Below are positions 27,865 to 34,822 of a stretch of 34,822 nt of DNA, one piece after another. The stretch's first letter is position 1. Each line of letters begins with the position of its first letter. The notes beneath the pieces are model-generated. The model was not told where the DNA came from, made no database searches, and saw only the letters and a program-made list of their open reading frames with translations. The DNA is from JABWBR01 sp036741235 (GTDB lineage: Bacteria > Bacteroidota > Bacteroidia > Chitinophagales > Saprospiraceae), in NCBI GenBank assembly GCA_036741235.1, contig DAINSQ010000031.1, positions 1 to 34,822 of the forward strand. The letters are read 5' to 3'. Both the position numbers and the translations under genes were made by a program.

Positions 27865-29415
27865 ATGGCAGACAATATCACCATCGAATTGCGCGAACTC
27901 GAAATGAGCGATTACCAGTCGCTCAAAAGCGCCATGATCGAAGCCTATCCCGATTCGCCCAGCGATTACTGGATCGAAGAGCATATTCGCAAATTACTCG
28001 AAATTTTTCCCGAGGGGCAAATCGGTATTAGCGTCAATGGCGAAATCGTGGGCTGCGCCCTGGCTATTATCGTCAATTACGAACACTTTGGCGATGAGCA
28101 TACCTATCAGCAGATTACGGGTAATTACACCTTTAATACACATACGCCCAAAGGCGACGTATTATACGGCATCGAGGTTTTTATCCACCCCGATTACCGC
28201 GGCCTGCGCCTGGGTCGCCGCCTCTACGACGCCCGCAAGGAGTTGTGCGAAAACCTCAACCTGCGCGCTATCATCTTCGGCGGCAGAATTCCCAACTACC
28301 ACAAATACGCTCATTCGCTAACGCCTAAAGAATACATCCAGAAGGTCAGACACAAAGAAATCTACGACCCCACGCTGACCTTCCAGTTATCGAATGACTT
28401 TCACATCAAAAAGGTGCTCAAAGGCTACCTGCCGGGCGATACGTCTTCGCAGGAATATGCTACGCTTTTGCAGTGGGATAACATCTATTATACCCGCAAA
28501 TCGGGCAGATTATCGGAGTATGAACCTATTGTGAGGCTTGGGCTGGTGCAATGGCAGATGCGGCCCTACCAGACCATCGACGACCTGTTTGAACAGGTGG
28601 AATACTTCGTTGACGCAGTGTCGGGCTATCAATCCGATTTCGCTATGTTCCCCGAATTTTACAACGCACCCCTGATGGCAGCCTACAACCACCTGGCCGA
28701 GCCGGAGGCCATCCGGCAGTTGGCGGCCTTTACCGAAGAATCCCGAAACCGCTTTGCCAACCTCGCCATCAGCTATAATATCAACATCATCACGGGAAGC
28801 ATGCCGTTATTGCGCGAGGACAAGCTCTATAGCGTGGGTTACCTATGCCGGCGCAACGGCACTTACGAAGAATACGAAAAAATACACGTCACGCCCGACG
28901 AAGTCAAAAGCTGGGGTATGCTGGGCGGCCGCAAGGTAAGGGTGTTTGAGACCGACTGCGGGCCTATCGGCATTTTGACGAGCTACGATATTGTTTTTCC
29001 CGAATTATCCCGCCTGTTGGCTCAACAGGGTATGAAAATCCTTTTTGTGCCTTTTGTGACCGATACCCAAAACGCCTACGAGCGGGTGCGCATCTGCGCC
29101 CAGGCCCGAGCCATAGAAAGCGAGTGTTATGTGGCCATCGCCGGCGCCGTGGGCAACCTGCCCCGCGTACACAATATGGATATCCAATACGCCCAGTCGG
29201 CAGTGTTTACCCCCTGCGATTTTTCTTTCCCCACCAACGGCCTTCGCGCCGAAGCTACCCCCAATACCGAAATGATCCTCGTCTCCGACCTTGACCTGGA
29301 TCTGCTCACGGAAATCCATACCTACGGGAGCGTCCGCGCTATTAAAGACCGCCGCACGGATATCTATGAGATACACTGGAAGAAGGGGAGAGGGAGTGAG
29401 GGAGTGAGGGAGTGA
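27865..29415 (+). CDS. GNAT acetyltransferase / carbon-nitrogen hydrolase fusion, catalytic Cys replaced by Ser
   Basis: The product has 516 residues. The N-terminal GNAT domain (about 5-160) has the acetyl-CoA loop RGLRLGRRLYD at 112-122. The C-terminal nitrilase-fold domain (about 222-510) keeps the Glu of the triad (E264 in MFPEFYNAPL) and the Lys (K339 in YEEYEKIHVTP). The nucleophile position, normally Cys in the (I/T)CYD..FPE motif, is Ser373 (TSYDIVFPE, codon AGC at 28981-28983). The same fusion architecture is known from B. subtilis YhcX-type proteins, of uncertain substrate. A Ser here would be expected to abolish or change amidase activity. The last residues (RGSEGVRE) and the TGA stop are encoded by an 8-bp repeat array. 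The gene starts 27 bases after gatB. Confidence 0.88.
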   Translation: MADNITIELRELEMSDYQSLKSAMIEAYPDSPSDYWIEEHIRKLLEIFPEGQIGISVNGEIVGCALAIIVNYEHFGDEHTYQQITGNYTFNTHTPKGDVLYGIEVFIHPDYRGLRLGRRLYDARKELCENLNLRAIIFGGRIPNYHKYAHSLTPKEYIQKVRHKEIYDPTLTFQLSNDFHIKKVLKGYLPGDTSSQEYATLLQWDNIYYTRKSGRLSEYEPIVRLGLVQWQMRPYQTIDDLFEQVEYFVDAVSGYQSDFAMFPEFYNAPLMAAYNHLAEPEAIRQLAAFTEESRNRFANLAISYNINIITGSMPLLREDKLYSVGYLCRRNGTYEEYEKIHVTPDEVKSWGMLGGRKVRVFETDCGPIGILTSYDIVFPELSRLLAQQGMKILFVPFVTDTQNAYERVRICAQARAIESECYVAIAGAVGNLPRVHNMDIQYAQSAVFTPCDFSFPTNGLRAEATPNTEMILVSDLDLDLLTEIHTYGSVRAIKDRRTDIYEIHWKKGRGSEGVRE

Positions 29416-29535
29416 GGGAGTGATGTTGAATTTTTGATGTTTGATTTTTGATAAACTATCCAACATCAAACATTAACAAAGATCGCCCCTCGCCAAGTCT
29501 CCCTCCCTCTCACCCTCCCCCCCTCTCACACTCCC
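29392..29535. repeat. Inverted 8-bp element (GGGAGTGA) between convergent genes
   Basis: Four perfect units GGGAGTGA occupy 29392-29423. An AT-rich core follows (29424-29480) with TTTTTGAT-like words and a partly self-complementary pair (GATGTTTGAT against ATCAAACAT). From about 29498 to 29535 the opposite strand carries degenerate units (GGGAGTGT, GAGGGTGA). The stop codon of the GNAT/nitrilase gene is the TGA of unit 3. The stop of the histidine kinase gene (TGA at 29526-29528, minus strand) lies in the first unit of the other arm. The element fills the whole spacer. Confidence 0.85.
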
Positions 29536-30812
29536 TTCACGGCAAACCGCGTCCAGCCGTCGGGGTCGGATTTGAGAGAAAAAGACCAGCCGTGGGCGGT
29601 AAGGATTTCGCGGGCGAGGGTAAGCCCGATGCCCTGGCCGCCGTTTTTGGTGCTAAAAAAGGGGGTAAACAACTTGTCTTCCAGTTCTTTCGGGATAGGC
29701 TTCCCATTGTTAGCAATGCAGAGTTGGCGGGGGTTGGCAGACAGGGTGATGCTTACAATCCCATTCTCTGCGTTGGCCTCTATCGCATTTTTCATCACGT
29801 TCACCAACACCTGTTCGATCTGGCCGGCGTCGGCCAAAACCTGGAGGGGAGAAATAGGAAGGTTTAGTTCGAGGTGAACGCCGGCATTTTTTGCGCTAAA
29901 AGACATCAACTGAGTCACTTTTTTCAGCAGTTCGTTGAGATCGACATTGGTTAAGGTAGGAGCCGGCAGCCGGATCACGTCGGCAAAATTGCGCATAAAT
30001 TGGGAGAGATGTTCGTTGCGTTCGATAGCGACTTGCAGGGCGGGTTTGATTTCTGAATCGGGAGCCTGAAGCTGGAGTGTAGTATCCAAAATCGAATTCA
30101 CGGCGCCGATAGAATTGTTGACCTCGTGGGCCATCATTCGGATCACCTTGCCGTAGGAGCGCTTTTCGGCTTCCAGAATATCGGCGGTAAGTTCTTCGAT
30201 CATCACAAAATCGCAGGGAAAGCCGCGGTCGACAAACTGGGCTTTCCGGATTTTGAGCGTGCGGGGGCCTTCCAGGGTGATTGTCCGGGATTCGCCCGTT
30301 TTTAACTCGCCGATAGCCTGAAAAACCGGGTGCTTAAAATCGGTTATCGGCCGGCGCCTTACCTTTTCCTTTTGAAGGCCGGTCCACTCCAGGGCCCGGG
30401 GATTCATGGCCGCAATCAAGCCGTCGTAGTCGAATAAGATGATGCCTGTGGGAGAAGTTTGTATCAATTTTTCCAAAAAATAATGCTGTTCCTGCTGAGC
30501 GGTTCGCTCCAGTCGCAACTGATCGATCATGTGGTTATAGACCTCGATAAGCTGGTCCATCTCGTATTTGCCTGTTTTCACAAACTTTACATTAAAATCG
30601 CGGTCTTTGATAGCATCGGCGCCGCGCATGAGGAGTTGCAGCGGGCGGATCAATTCGTTGTAGAGCGACCAGGAGATAGCCACGGAAAGCAGGATGAAAA
30701 ATTCAGAAATGATAAAAAACAGTTTGTTTTCGCTAAAAATAAAAAACGACAGCGCGATAGTCACGGCATGAATGACGACAATAAAGAGGATAAATTTAGT
30801 ACTTAGTTTCAT
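29526..30812 (-). CDS. Sensor histidine kinase with HAMP and PAS domains (NtrB/NtrY-like)
   Basis: The product has 428 residues. Two membrane helices (about 7-27 and 31-51) are separated by only a few residues, so there is almost no periplasmic sensor. A HAMP linker (about 52-103) and a PAS domain (about 110-215, TSPTGIILFDYDGLIAAMNP) follow. The phospho-acceptor is H229 in MMAHEVNNSIGAV. The ATPase part has the N box VMKNAIEANAENG (N342), G1 as ANNGKPIP, the F box and GGQGIGLTLA. The Asn in place of the G1 Asp is, from memory, common in this subgroup. Signals are probably sensed at the membrane or in the cytoplasm. It overlaps the sigma-54 regulator gene by four bases (ATGA), so the two are a pair. 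Its 3' end lies in an 8-bp repeat arm. Confidence 0.93.
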   Translation of the reverse strand: MKLSTKFILFIVVIHAVTIALSFFIFSENKLFFIISEFFILLSVAISWSLYNELIRPLQLLMRGADAIKDRDFNVKFVKTGKYEMDQLIEVYNHMIDQLRLERTAQQEQHYFLEKLIQTSPTGIILFDYDGLIAAMNPRALEWTGLQKEKVRRRPITDFKHPVFQAIGELKTGESRTITLEGPRTLKIRKAQFVDRGFPCDFVMIEELTADILEAEKRSYGKVIRMMAHEVNNSIGAVNSILDTTLQLQAPDSEIKPALQVAIERNEHLSQFMRNFADVIRLPAPTLTNVDLNELLKKVTQLMSFSAKNAGVHLELNLPISPLQVLADAGQIEQVLVNVMKNAIEANAENGIVSITLSANPRQLCIANNGKPIPKELEDKLFTPFFSTKNGGQGIGLTLAREILTAHGWSFSLKSDPDGWTRFAVKGV

Positions 30813-32194
30813 AGGTCGTCCTGGCTATAAGGGATACCGAATTTTTCGAGCCGGCGGTACAGTGCGCTGCGGGTAATGCCCAGCGATTTGGCCACGCGGG
30901 CGATTTTGCCTTTGTGGAAAGTCATGGCGCGTTGAATCATTTGCACTTCCATTTCCTCGAGGGTCATGGCGCCGACTTCCGGCAGTGAGCCGGCGGTTTT
31001 ACGGGTGGAAGGCTGGTATTGTTGTTGAAAATCGGCCACGCCGAGGGTATCGTGGGGGGTCACCAGCACCGTGCGTTCAACCAGGTTTTTCAATTGGCGG
31101 ATATTGCCGGGCAGGGGCAGCGTTTTGAGCCACTTCATGGCTTCGGGTTCTATACCAAGCGGGCGGTTGTATAATTCGCTGAGGTTTTTGATAAAATGAT
31201 CGACCAGCAGGGGAATATCGCCGGGGCGTTCGCGCAGGCTGGGCAATTTGAGGGTAATGAGATAGATGCGATACAGCAAATCTTCCCTGAACTGATTATT
31301 GGCCACCATGTCCTCTAGGTTGCGATTGGTAGCCGAAATTATGCGTACATCAACGGTTTTGGTGCGGCTGCTGCCCAATACTTCATAGGTGCGATCCTGG
31401 AGTACGCGCAACAGTTTTACCTGACTTGATAACTCGAGATCGCCTATTTCATCCAAAAAAATAGTGCCCTTATTCGTCATTTCAAATCGCCCTACCCTGT
31501 CTGTGCGGGCATCGGTAAAAGCGCCGCGCACGTGACCGAACATTTCCGATTCAAACAAACTTGTAGATATACCGCCCAGGTTCACCTTCACAAAAGGCCG
31601 CTTGCTTCGCAGACTGTTTTGGTGGATAGCCTCGGCAATGAGTTCCTTGCCGGTGCCGCTTTCGCCCATGATGAGCACCGGGGCATCGGTAGGGGCCACC
31701 CTGCCGATAGTTTCGAGGATTTGGATGATCTGGGTATCCTGTCCGATGATAGCGCTGAAATCGAACTGCTCGTCGAGTTTTTTACGGGCGGCGGCGCCTC
31801 CCATCATATTGGAGGCATCTTTGGGCGACGACAGTTGCAGAATCGTGCGTATCGATTCCATCAGGTGGCTATTCTTCCAGGGTTTGTTGATGAAATCTGC
31901 GGCGCCCAGTTTCATGCCTTTTACGGCCAGGTCTATGGTTGCCCAGCCCGTAATCAGGATCACAGGCAGTTCGGGATAGACACTTTTGATACGTTCCAGC
32001 AACCTGAGCCCGTCGGCGCCGGAAGTTTCGCTGGAAAAATTCATATCGAGGAGAACCAGTTCGGGCTTTGAATGCTGCAAAAAGTCGAGCGCTTCGCCCG
32101 GCGAACTCACCGGCGAAGCGTCGAAGCCTTCATTTTTCAGCAAAAGCGAAAGCGAAGTGCGAACCGCTATATCATCGTCAATAATCAGTATCAT
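30809..32194 (-). CDS. NtrC-family sigma-54-dependent response regulator
   Basis: The product has 461 residues. The receiver domain has the acidic pocket at 6-8, phospho-acceptor D50 (LVLLDMNF) and K104. The AAA+ domain has Walker A GESGTGKE (177-184), Walker B GTIFLDEIGD (243-252) and the sigma-54 contact loop as GAFTDA (224-229) rather than the usual GAFTGA. The C-terminal Fis-type helix-turn-helix reads IARVAKSLGITRSALYRRLE. Phosphorylated regulators of this type activate RpoN promoters. The gene begins 3 bases after the stop of an FtsX-type permease, so regulator and transporter are one operon. Its target promoter probably lies upstream of the permease genes, outside this window. Confidence 0.95.
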   Translation of the reverse strand: MILIIDDDIAVRTSLSLLLKNEGFDASPVSSPGEALDFLQHSKPELVLLDMNFSSETSGADGLRLLERIKSVYPELPVILITGWATIDLAVKGMKLGAADFINKPWKNSHLMESIRTILQLSSPKDASNMMGGAAARKKLDEQFDFSAIIGQDTQIIQILETIGRVAPTDAPVLIMGESGTGKELIAEAIHQNSLRSKRPFVKVNLGGISTSLFESEMFGHVRGAFTDARTDRVGRFEMTNKGTIFLDEIGDLELSSQVKLLRVLQDRTYEVLGSSRTKTVDVRIISATNRNLEDMVANNQFREDLLYRIYLITLKLPSLRERPGDIPLLVDHFIKNLSELYNRPLGIEPEAMKWLKTLPLPGNIRQLKNLVERTVLVTPHDTLGVADFQQQYQPSTRKTAGSLPEVGAMTLEEMEVQMIQRAMTFHKGKIARVAKSLGITRSALYRRLEKFGIPYSQDDL

Positions 32195-32197
32195 GGT

Positions 32198-33355
32198 CTA
32201 TTCTTCATGAAGCGCCGTTGCCGGATAAATTGCCGCTGCCTGCCGGCTCGGATAGAATGCACAGGCTACAGCCATCGCTAATATAGACAAAATTGCGAAA
32301 ACAATGGCCCATCCGTAAACGGCGGCTTCAACATCGAGCGCGTTGAGCAGTGGTAATTGGACGGCAAAAAACACGCCCAAAAACACGCCAAACCCGGCAA
32401 TGACCAGGGTTTCCGAAATAAAATACGACCATATCCCGGATTTGGTGGCGCCCAGGGCGCGGCGCAAGCCGATTTCGCCTTTCCGACGGTTGATATTTTG
32501 AAATAAAATGCCAAACAACCCCAACCCTACATTAAACACCAAAAATCCGCAAACGATAAACAAAATGAGGATAGGTACCCAGGTAGTTTTATCCTGCGTA
32601 CGGCGCATATCATCGAGGTGCTGGATTTCTACCGTCCAGTTTTTACCCAATTGCTGCAGCGAACGCGCCAGTTGGGCTTCAAATTCAGGTGTGGCGTCGG
32701 GCGTTACTTTTACCAGCATATCGGATTCCCAGTTGCCAAGCGGAGCAAAAACACTGTTTTCGTCGGCCTGGAACGAAGAGCGGTGGCGGAAATAGTCAAT
32801 TACGCCCACTACTTTTTGCTGATTATTTTCCAAGCCTACAATTTTTCCTATTGGATCTTCCTTGCCAAAAATGTTTTCTGCCATATGCCTGTTGATAACA
32901 ATGGGCTCTATGTTGCCAATCGTATCTTCGTAGGCAAACCAGCGGCCGGCCAACATTTCGATACCCAATGTAGCGGCATAGTCGGGTTCTACATTGAAAT
33001 AATCGCTTAAAGCCGATTTGCCGTTATAGTTGAAATCGCGATTGGAAGAGCTGAAGCTGAAGGGCAGATTGCCCGATGAAAAGGTAAAATGTTGTACCTG
33101 TTTCACATTTCTCAGGTGCTGTCGCACCAGTTCGCGATATTCAGCGCGCAGGGTGTCGTTTTGGGTGTTAAAATTGAGGTATACGGCCCAAACGTTTTCC
33201 GCCGACAGCCCCGCGGGTTTTACGTAGTTGCGGTAGGTGTAGATCGACAGGCTCCACACGGCAAAAAGAATCAGAAAAGAGACGAATATTTCGACCATCA
33301 TCAAAAAATTGCTCTTTTTCTTCTTCCAGATGAGTTTTAAGATATGTGTAAACAT
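32198..33355 (-). CDS. FtsX/MacB-type ABC transporter permease (second permease)
   Basis: The product has 385 residues. A first membrane helix (about 18-40) is followed by a periplasmic domain of about 210 residues in the MacB core style (AENVWAVYL, YFNVEPDYAATLGIEMLAGRWF, VINRHMAENIFGKEDPIGK). Three more helices follow at about 262-285, 312-335 and 345-370. The RKGEIGLRRALGATK motif just after the second helix is the characteristic cytoplasmic contact with the ABC ATPase. MacB-like systems act as mechanotransducers moving substrates in the periplasm, or extract lipoproteins (LolCDE). It is paired with the permease gene at 33491-34744, from which it is separated by a 135-bp spacer containing a palindrome. 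Confidence 0.92.
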   Translation of the reverse strand: MFTHILKLIWKKKKSNFLMMVEIFVSFLILFAVWSLSIYTYRNYVKPAGLSAENVWAVYLNFNTQNDTLRAEYRELVRQHLRNVKQVQHFTFSSGNLPFSFSSSNRDFNYNGKSALSDYFNVEPDYAATLGIEMLAGRWFAYEDTIGNIEPIVINRHMAENIFGKEDPIGKIVGLENNQQKVVGVIDYFRHRSSFQADENSVFAPLGNWESDMLVKVTPDATPEFEAQLARSLQQLGKNWTVEIQHLDDMRRTQDKTTWVPILILFIVCGFLVFNVGLGLFGILFQNINRRKGEIGLRRALGATKSGIWSYFISETLVIAGFGVFLGVFFAVQLPLLNALDVEAAVYGWAIVFAILSILAMAVACAFYPSRQAAAIYPATALHEE

Positions 33356-33394
33356 GATTGTTGGAATTGCGATTGTGAATTAATACGGGGAATT

Positions 33395-33478
33395 TTTTAC
33401 CACAGTTAAACGGAGTGCCACAGAGTTATTAATTACTCTGCGTCACGCTGTGAAACTCCGTTTAACTCCGTGGTAAAA
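33395..33478. repeat. Palindromic spacer element between the two permease genes
   Basis: The outer arms TTTTACCAC (33395-33403) and GTGGTAAAA (33470-33478) are perfectly complementary. Inside them GTTAAACGGAGT pairs with ACTCCGTTTAAC, and the centre has CAGAGT against ACTCTG. The unpaired stretch CGTCACGCTGTGAA makes one arm longer. It is built from short words (ACGGAGT, ACAGAGT) and would form a long RNA hairpin in the operon transcript. Confidence 0.88.
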
Positions 33479-33490
33479 TAATAATCATGG

Positions 33491-34744
33491 TCATCCTTTC
33501 AATGCGTCGACTACGGGGAGTTTCGACATACGCCATGCGGGGAAAACCCCCGACATCAGCCCGAAAACCACGCTGAGTAACAAAGCCACAAACACTACTT
33601 TCCAGTTGATCGTCAGGTCGGCGTAGGGTATGAGGTCGCTTTGGTTGAACCACAGGATAAAAGCCCCCGACAGCACCAGCGCAAGCCCGCCGCCGATAAT
33701 TGTCATCATCACATTTTCGATAATGAACTGCCACACCAGCGTATTCGAGGAAGCGCCAAAGGCCTTGCGAATGCCTATCTCGGAGGAGCGCTCCAGGATA
33801 CGGCTGATGTTGATATTAACCAGGTTGATGGCCGGCAGCGACATAAACAGCAGCGCAAACACCACGGAAAAGACGTAAAAACGCGCCCGGGCCGAGCCGT
33901 CGCTGCCGTTGAAGAAGGTATCTTCCACTATACTCTCAAAATAGGGGTTGAGTTTGGCGTTGAGTACCTGAGGATGAAAAAATTCATCCTGCGGCAGCGG
34001 AATACGCGGCGTCACAGCGTTGTATTCGGCTTGTACCTTCGCCATGTCGGCCTTGCTTTTTGCCAGTACCATCACCTGGTATTCGCCGTTGTTGGAAGTA
34101 TTGGCGGGGTCGCGTTTTTGCAGATGATAAGGCATGTATACGTCGGCGGCAACCATCATTCGGGTGATCGGACAGCCGCGCACTACGCCGATGACGCGCA
34201 GGTCCTGCCCGTTGATTTCTATGATTTTGCCTACCGCCGTAACACCTTTCCCGAAGTAGTCGTCGCGCGTGGCATCGTTGATAACGGCCACCGCCTCATT
34301 GGCGTCGATATTTTGCTGAGTAAAAGCTTTGCCTTCCAAAAAATCAAACTGTGTGATTTCCCAGAACAGGGGGTCGGCGTATTTAAAAAACAGCTTTAGC
34401 TTTTTGCCATTGCCATATGTATTCACGGTACTTGGCGTAGTCGAAAAGGCCACCTTTTCAGGCGTTTTCAGCGTCTTGACGTATTTGTTGATATAAGACA
34501 GGCTCATCGGCCCCCGGCGCATGGCGTTGTTGCCGTTGGAGGTATCGACTTCTTCGATCATGCTGCCGAAAAGCGTGCGGTCACGGTATACTTCCGGGTA
34601 TTTACCCCCGAAGATGTGTTCGAAAAATGCCGTCAGCACGATCAGGATCATCAGCGTCATGCTAATGCCGAAGAGGCTGATGAAGGTGAAGAATTTGCGC
34701 CGCTGCATGACGGCCAGGGTGATTTTTAGATAATTTCTAAGCAT
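33491..34744 (-). CDS. FtsX/MacB-type ABC transporter permease (first permease)
   Basis: The product has 417 residues. The N-terminal helix is at about 20-43 (FISLFGISMTLMILIVLTAF). A periplasmic domain of about 240 residues includes DPLFWEITQFDFLEGKAF and INGQDLRVIGVVRGCP. Three C-terminal helices follow, at about 289-310, 335-365 and 380-405. The coupling motif RSSEIGIRKAFGAS is the ATPase contact of the FtsX superfamily, and the protein ends in AWRMSKLPVVDALKG, a normal end for this family. The ABC ATPase is expected just beyond the right edge of the window. The permeases, sigma-54 regulator and kinase are read in that order on the minus strand. The array of GGTGACNN words begins 15 bases upstream of the ATG. 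Confidence 0.92.
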   Translation of the reverse strand: MLRNYLKITLAVMQRRKFFTFISLFGISMTLMILIVLTAFFEHIFGGKYPEVYRDRTLFGSMIEEVDTSNGNNAMRRGPMSLSYINKYVKTLKTPEKVAFSTTPSTVNTYGNGKKLKLFFKYADPLFWEITQFDFLEGKAFTQQNIDANEAVAVINDATRDDYFGKGVTAVGKIIEINGQDLRVIGVVRGCPITRMMVAADVYMPYHLQKRDPANTSNNGEYQVMVLAKSKADMAKVQAEYNAVTPRIPLPQDEFFHPQVLNAKLNPYFESIVEDTFFNGSDGSARARFYVFSVVFALLFMSLPAINLVNINISRILERSSEIGIRKAFGASSNTLVWQFIIENVMMTIIGGGLALVLSGAFILWFNQSDLIPYADLTINWKVVFVALLLSVVFGLMSGVFPAWRMSKLPVVDALKG

Positions 34745-34759
34745 GGAAATGATTTTGTA

Positions 34760-34822
34760 GGTGACAAGGTGACAAGGTGACAGGGTGACAGGGTGACAAG
34801 GTAACAGGGTGACAGGGTGACA
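34760..34822. repeat. GGTGACNN 8-bp array upstream of the first permease gene (cut by the window end)
   Basis: Seven units GGTGACAA/GGTGACAG and one variant (GGTAACAG) stand in exact 8-bp register to the last base of the window. The word and its orientation relative to the neighbouring ATG are the same as at 19801, where the array begins 16 bases upstream of the pump ATG. The other arm, if present, lies outside the window. Confidence 0.92.

Noticed and set aside
29526..30812. Degenerate, inactive kinase because the G1 box reads ANNG rather than DNG
   Set aside because: H229, N342 and the glycine-rich boxes are intact, and Asn at this position is, to my knowledge, frequent in the same Bacteroidota subgroup.
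30809..32194. Regulator unable to contact sigma-54 because GAFTGA reads GAFTDA
   Set aside because: The Asp variant is found in many functional-looking NtrC-type regulators, and all other motifs are complete.

Overview
The window looks like a metagenome-assembled scaffold from a Bacteroidota bacterium, most likely of the Saprospirales type. The evidence is a giant multidomain surface protein ending in a type IX secretion (T9SS) sorting domain, a GldM-like domain fused to an M56 peptidase, a DUF3667 protein, and promoters of the Bacteroidota form (TTG, about 20 bases, TANNTTTG). A run of 10 Ns at 2437-2446 marks a scaffold join. No tRNA, rRNA, CRISPR array or insertion sequence was seen.

Layout. 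1-12121 (+) is the 3' part of one enormous adhesin-like gene of more than 4000 codons. It carries an SdrD_B-like domain, three 147-residue repeats, DUF11 repeats with acidic linkers, 14 Cys-rich repeats, HYR-like modules, a dockerin-like and a cohesin-like domain, and the T9SS tail. The N gap and three in-frame stop codons break it. 12361-13032 (+) is a small protein with a J-domain-like N terminus. 13157-15126 (+) is a BlaI-type repressor overlapping a BlaR1-type M56 peptidase with a GldM-like C terminus, behind a promoter bracketed by two 16-bp palindromes. 15202-16536 (-) is a di-heme peroxidase lipoprotein. 16674-22524 (-) is a tripartite RND efflux operon (TolC, membrane fusion protein, pump). 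23053-29415 (+) holds five codirectional genes: M23 peptidase, CapA-like protein, DUF3667 protein, gatB, and a GNAT/nitrilase fusion. 29526-34744 (-) is an operon of two FtsX-type ABC permeases, an NtrC-type regulator and a histidine kinase.

The most unusual signal lies between genes. Several spacers are built from short words in strict 8-bp register: GGTGACNN (21 units plus an inverted arm at 19.8-20.06 kb, and again at the right window edge), GGGAGTGA (29.39-29.53 kb) and GGACTTTG (15.18-15.20 kb). The arrays touch or run through the stop codons of neighbouring genes, and in two cases supply the stop codon. The arms are inverted, so the same G-rich word is read entering from either side. 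A related palindromic spacer is at 33395-33478. Together these look like one family of dispersed intergenic hairpin elements with interchangeable words. I do not recognise it as a named element.
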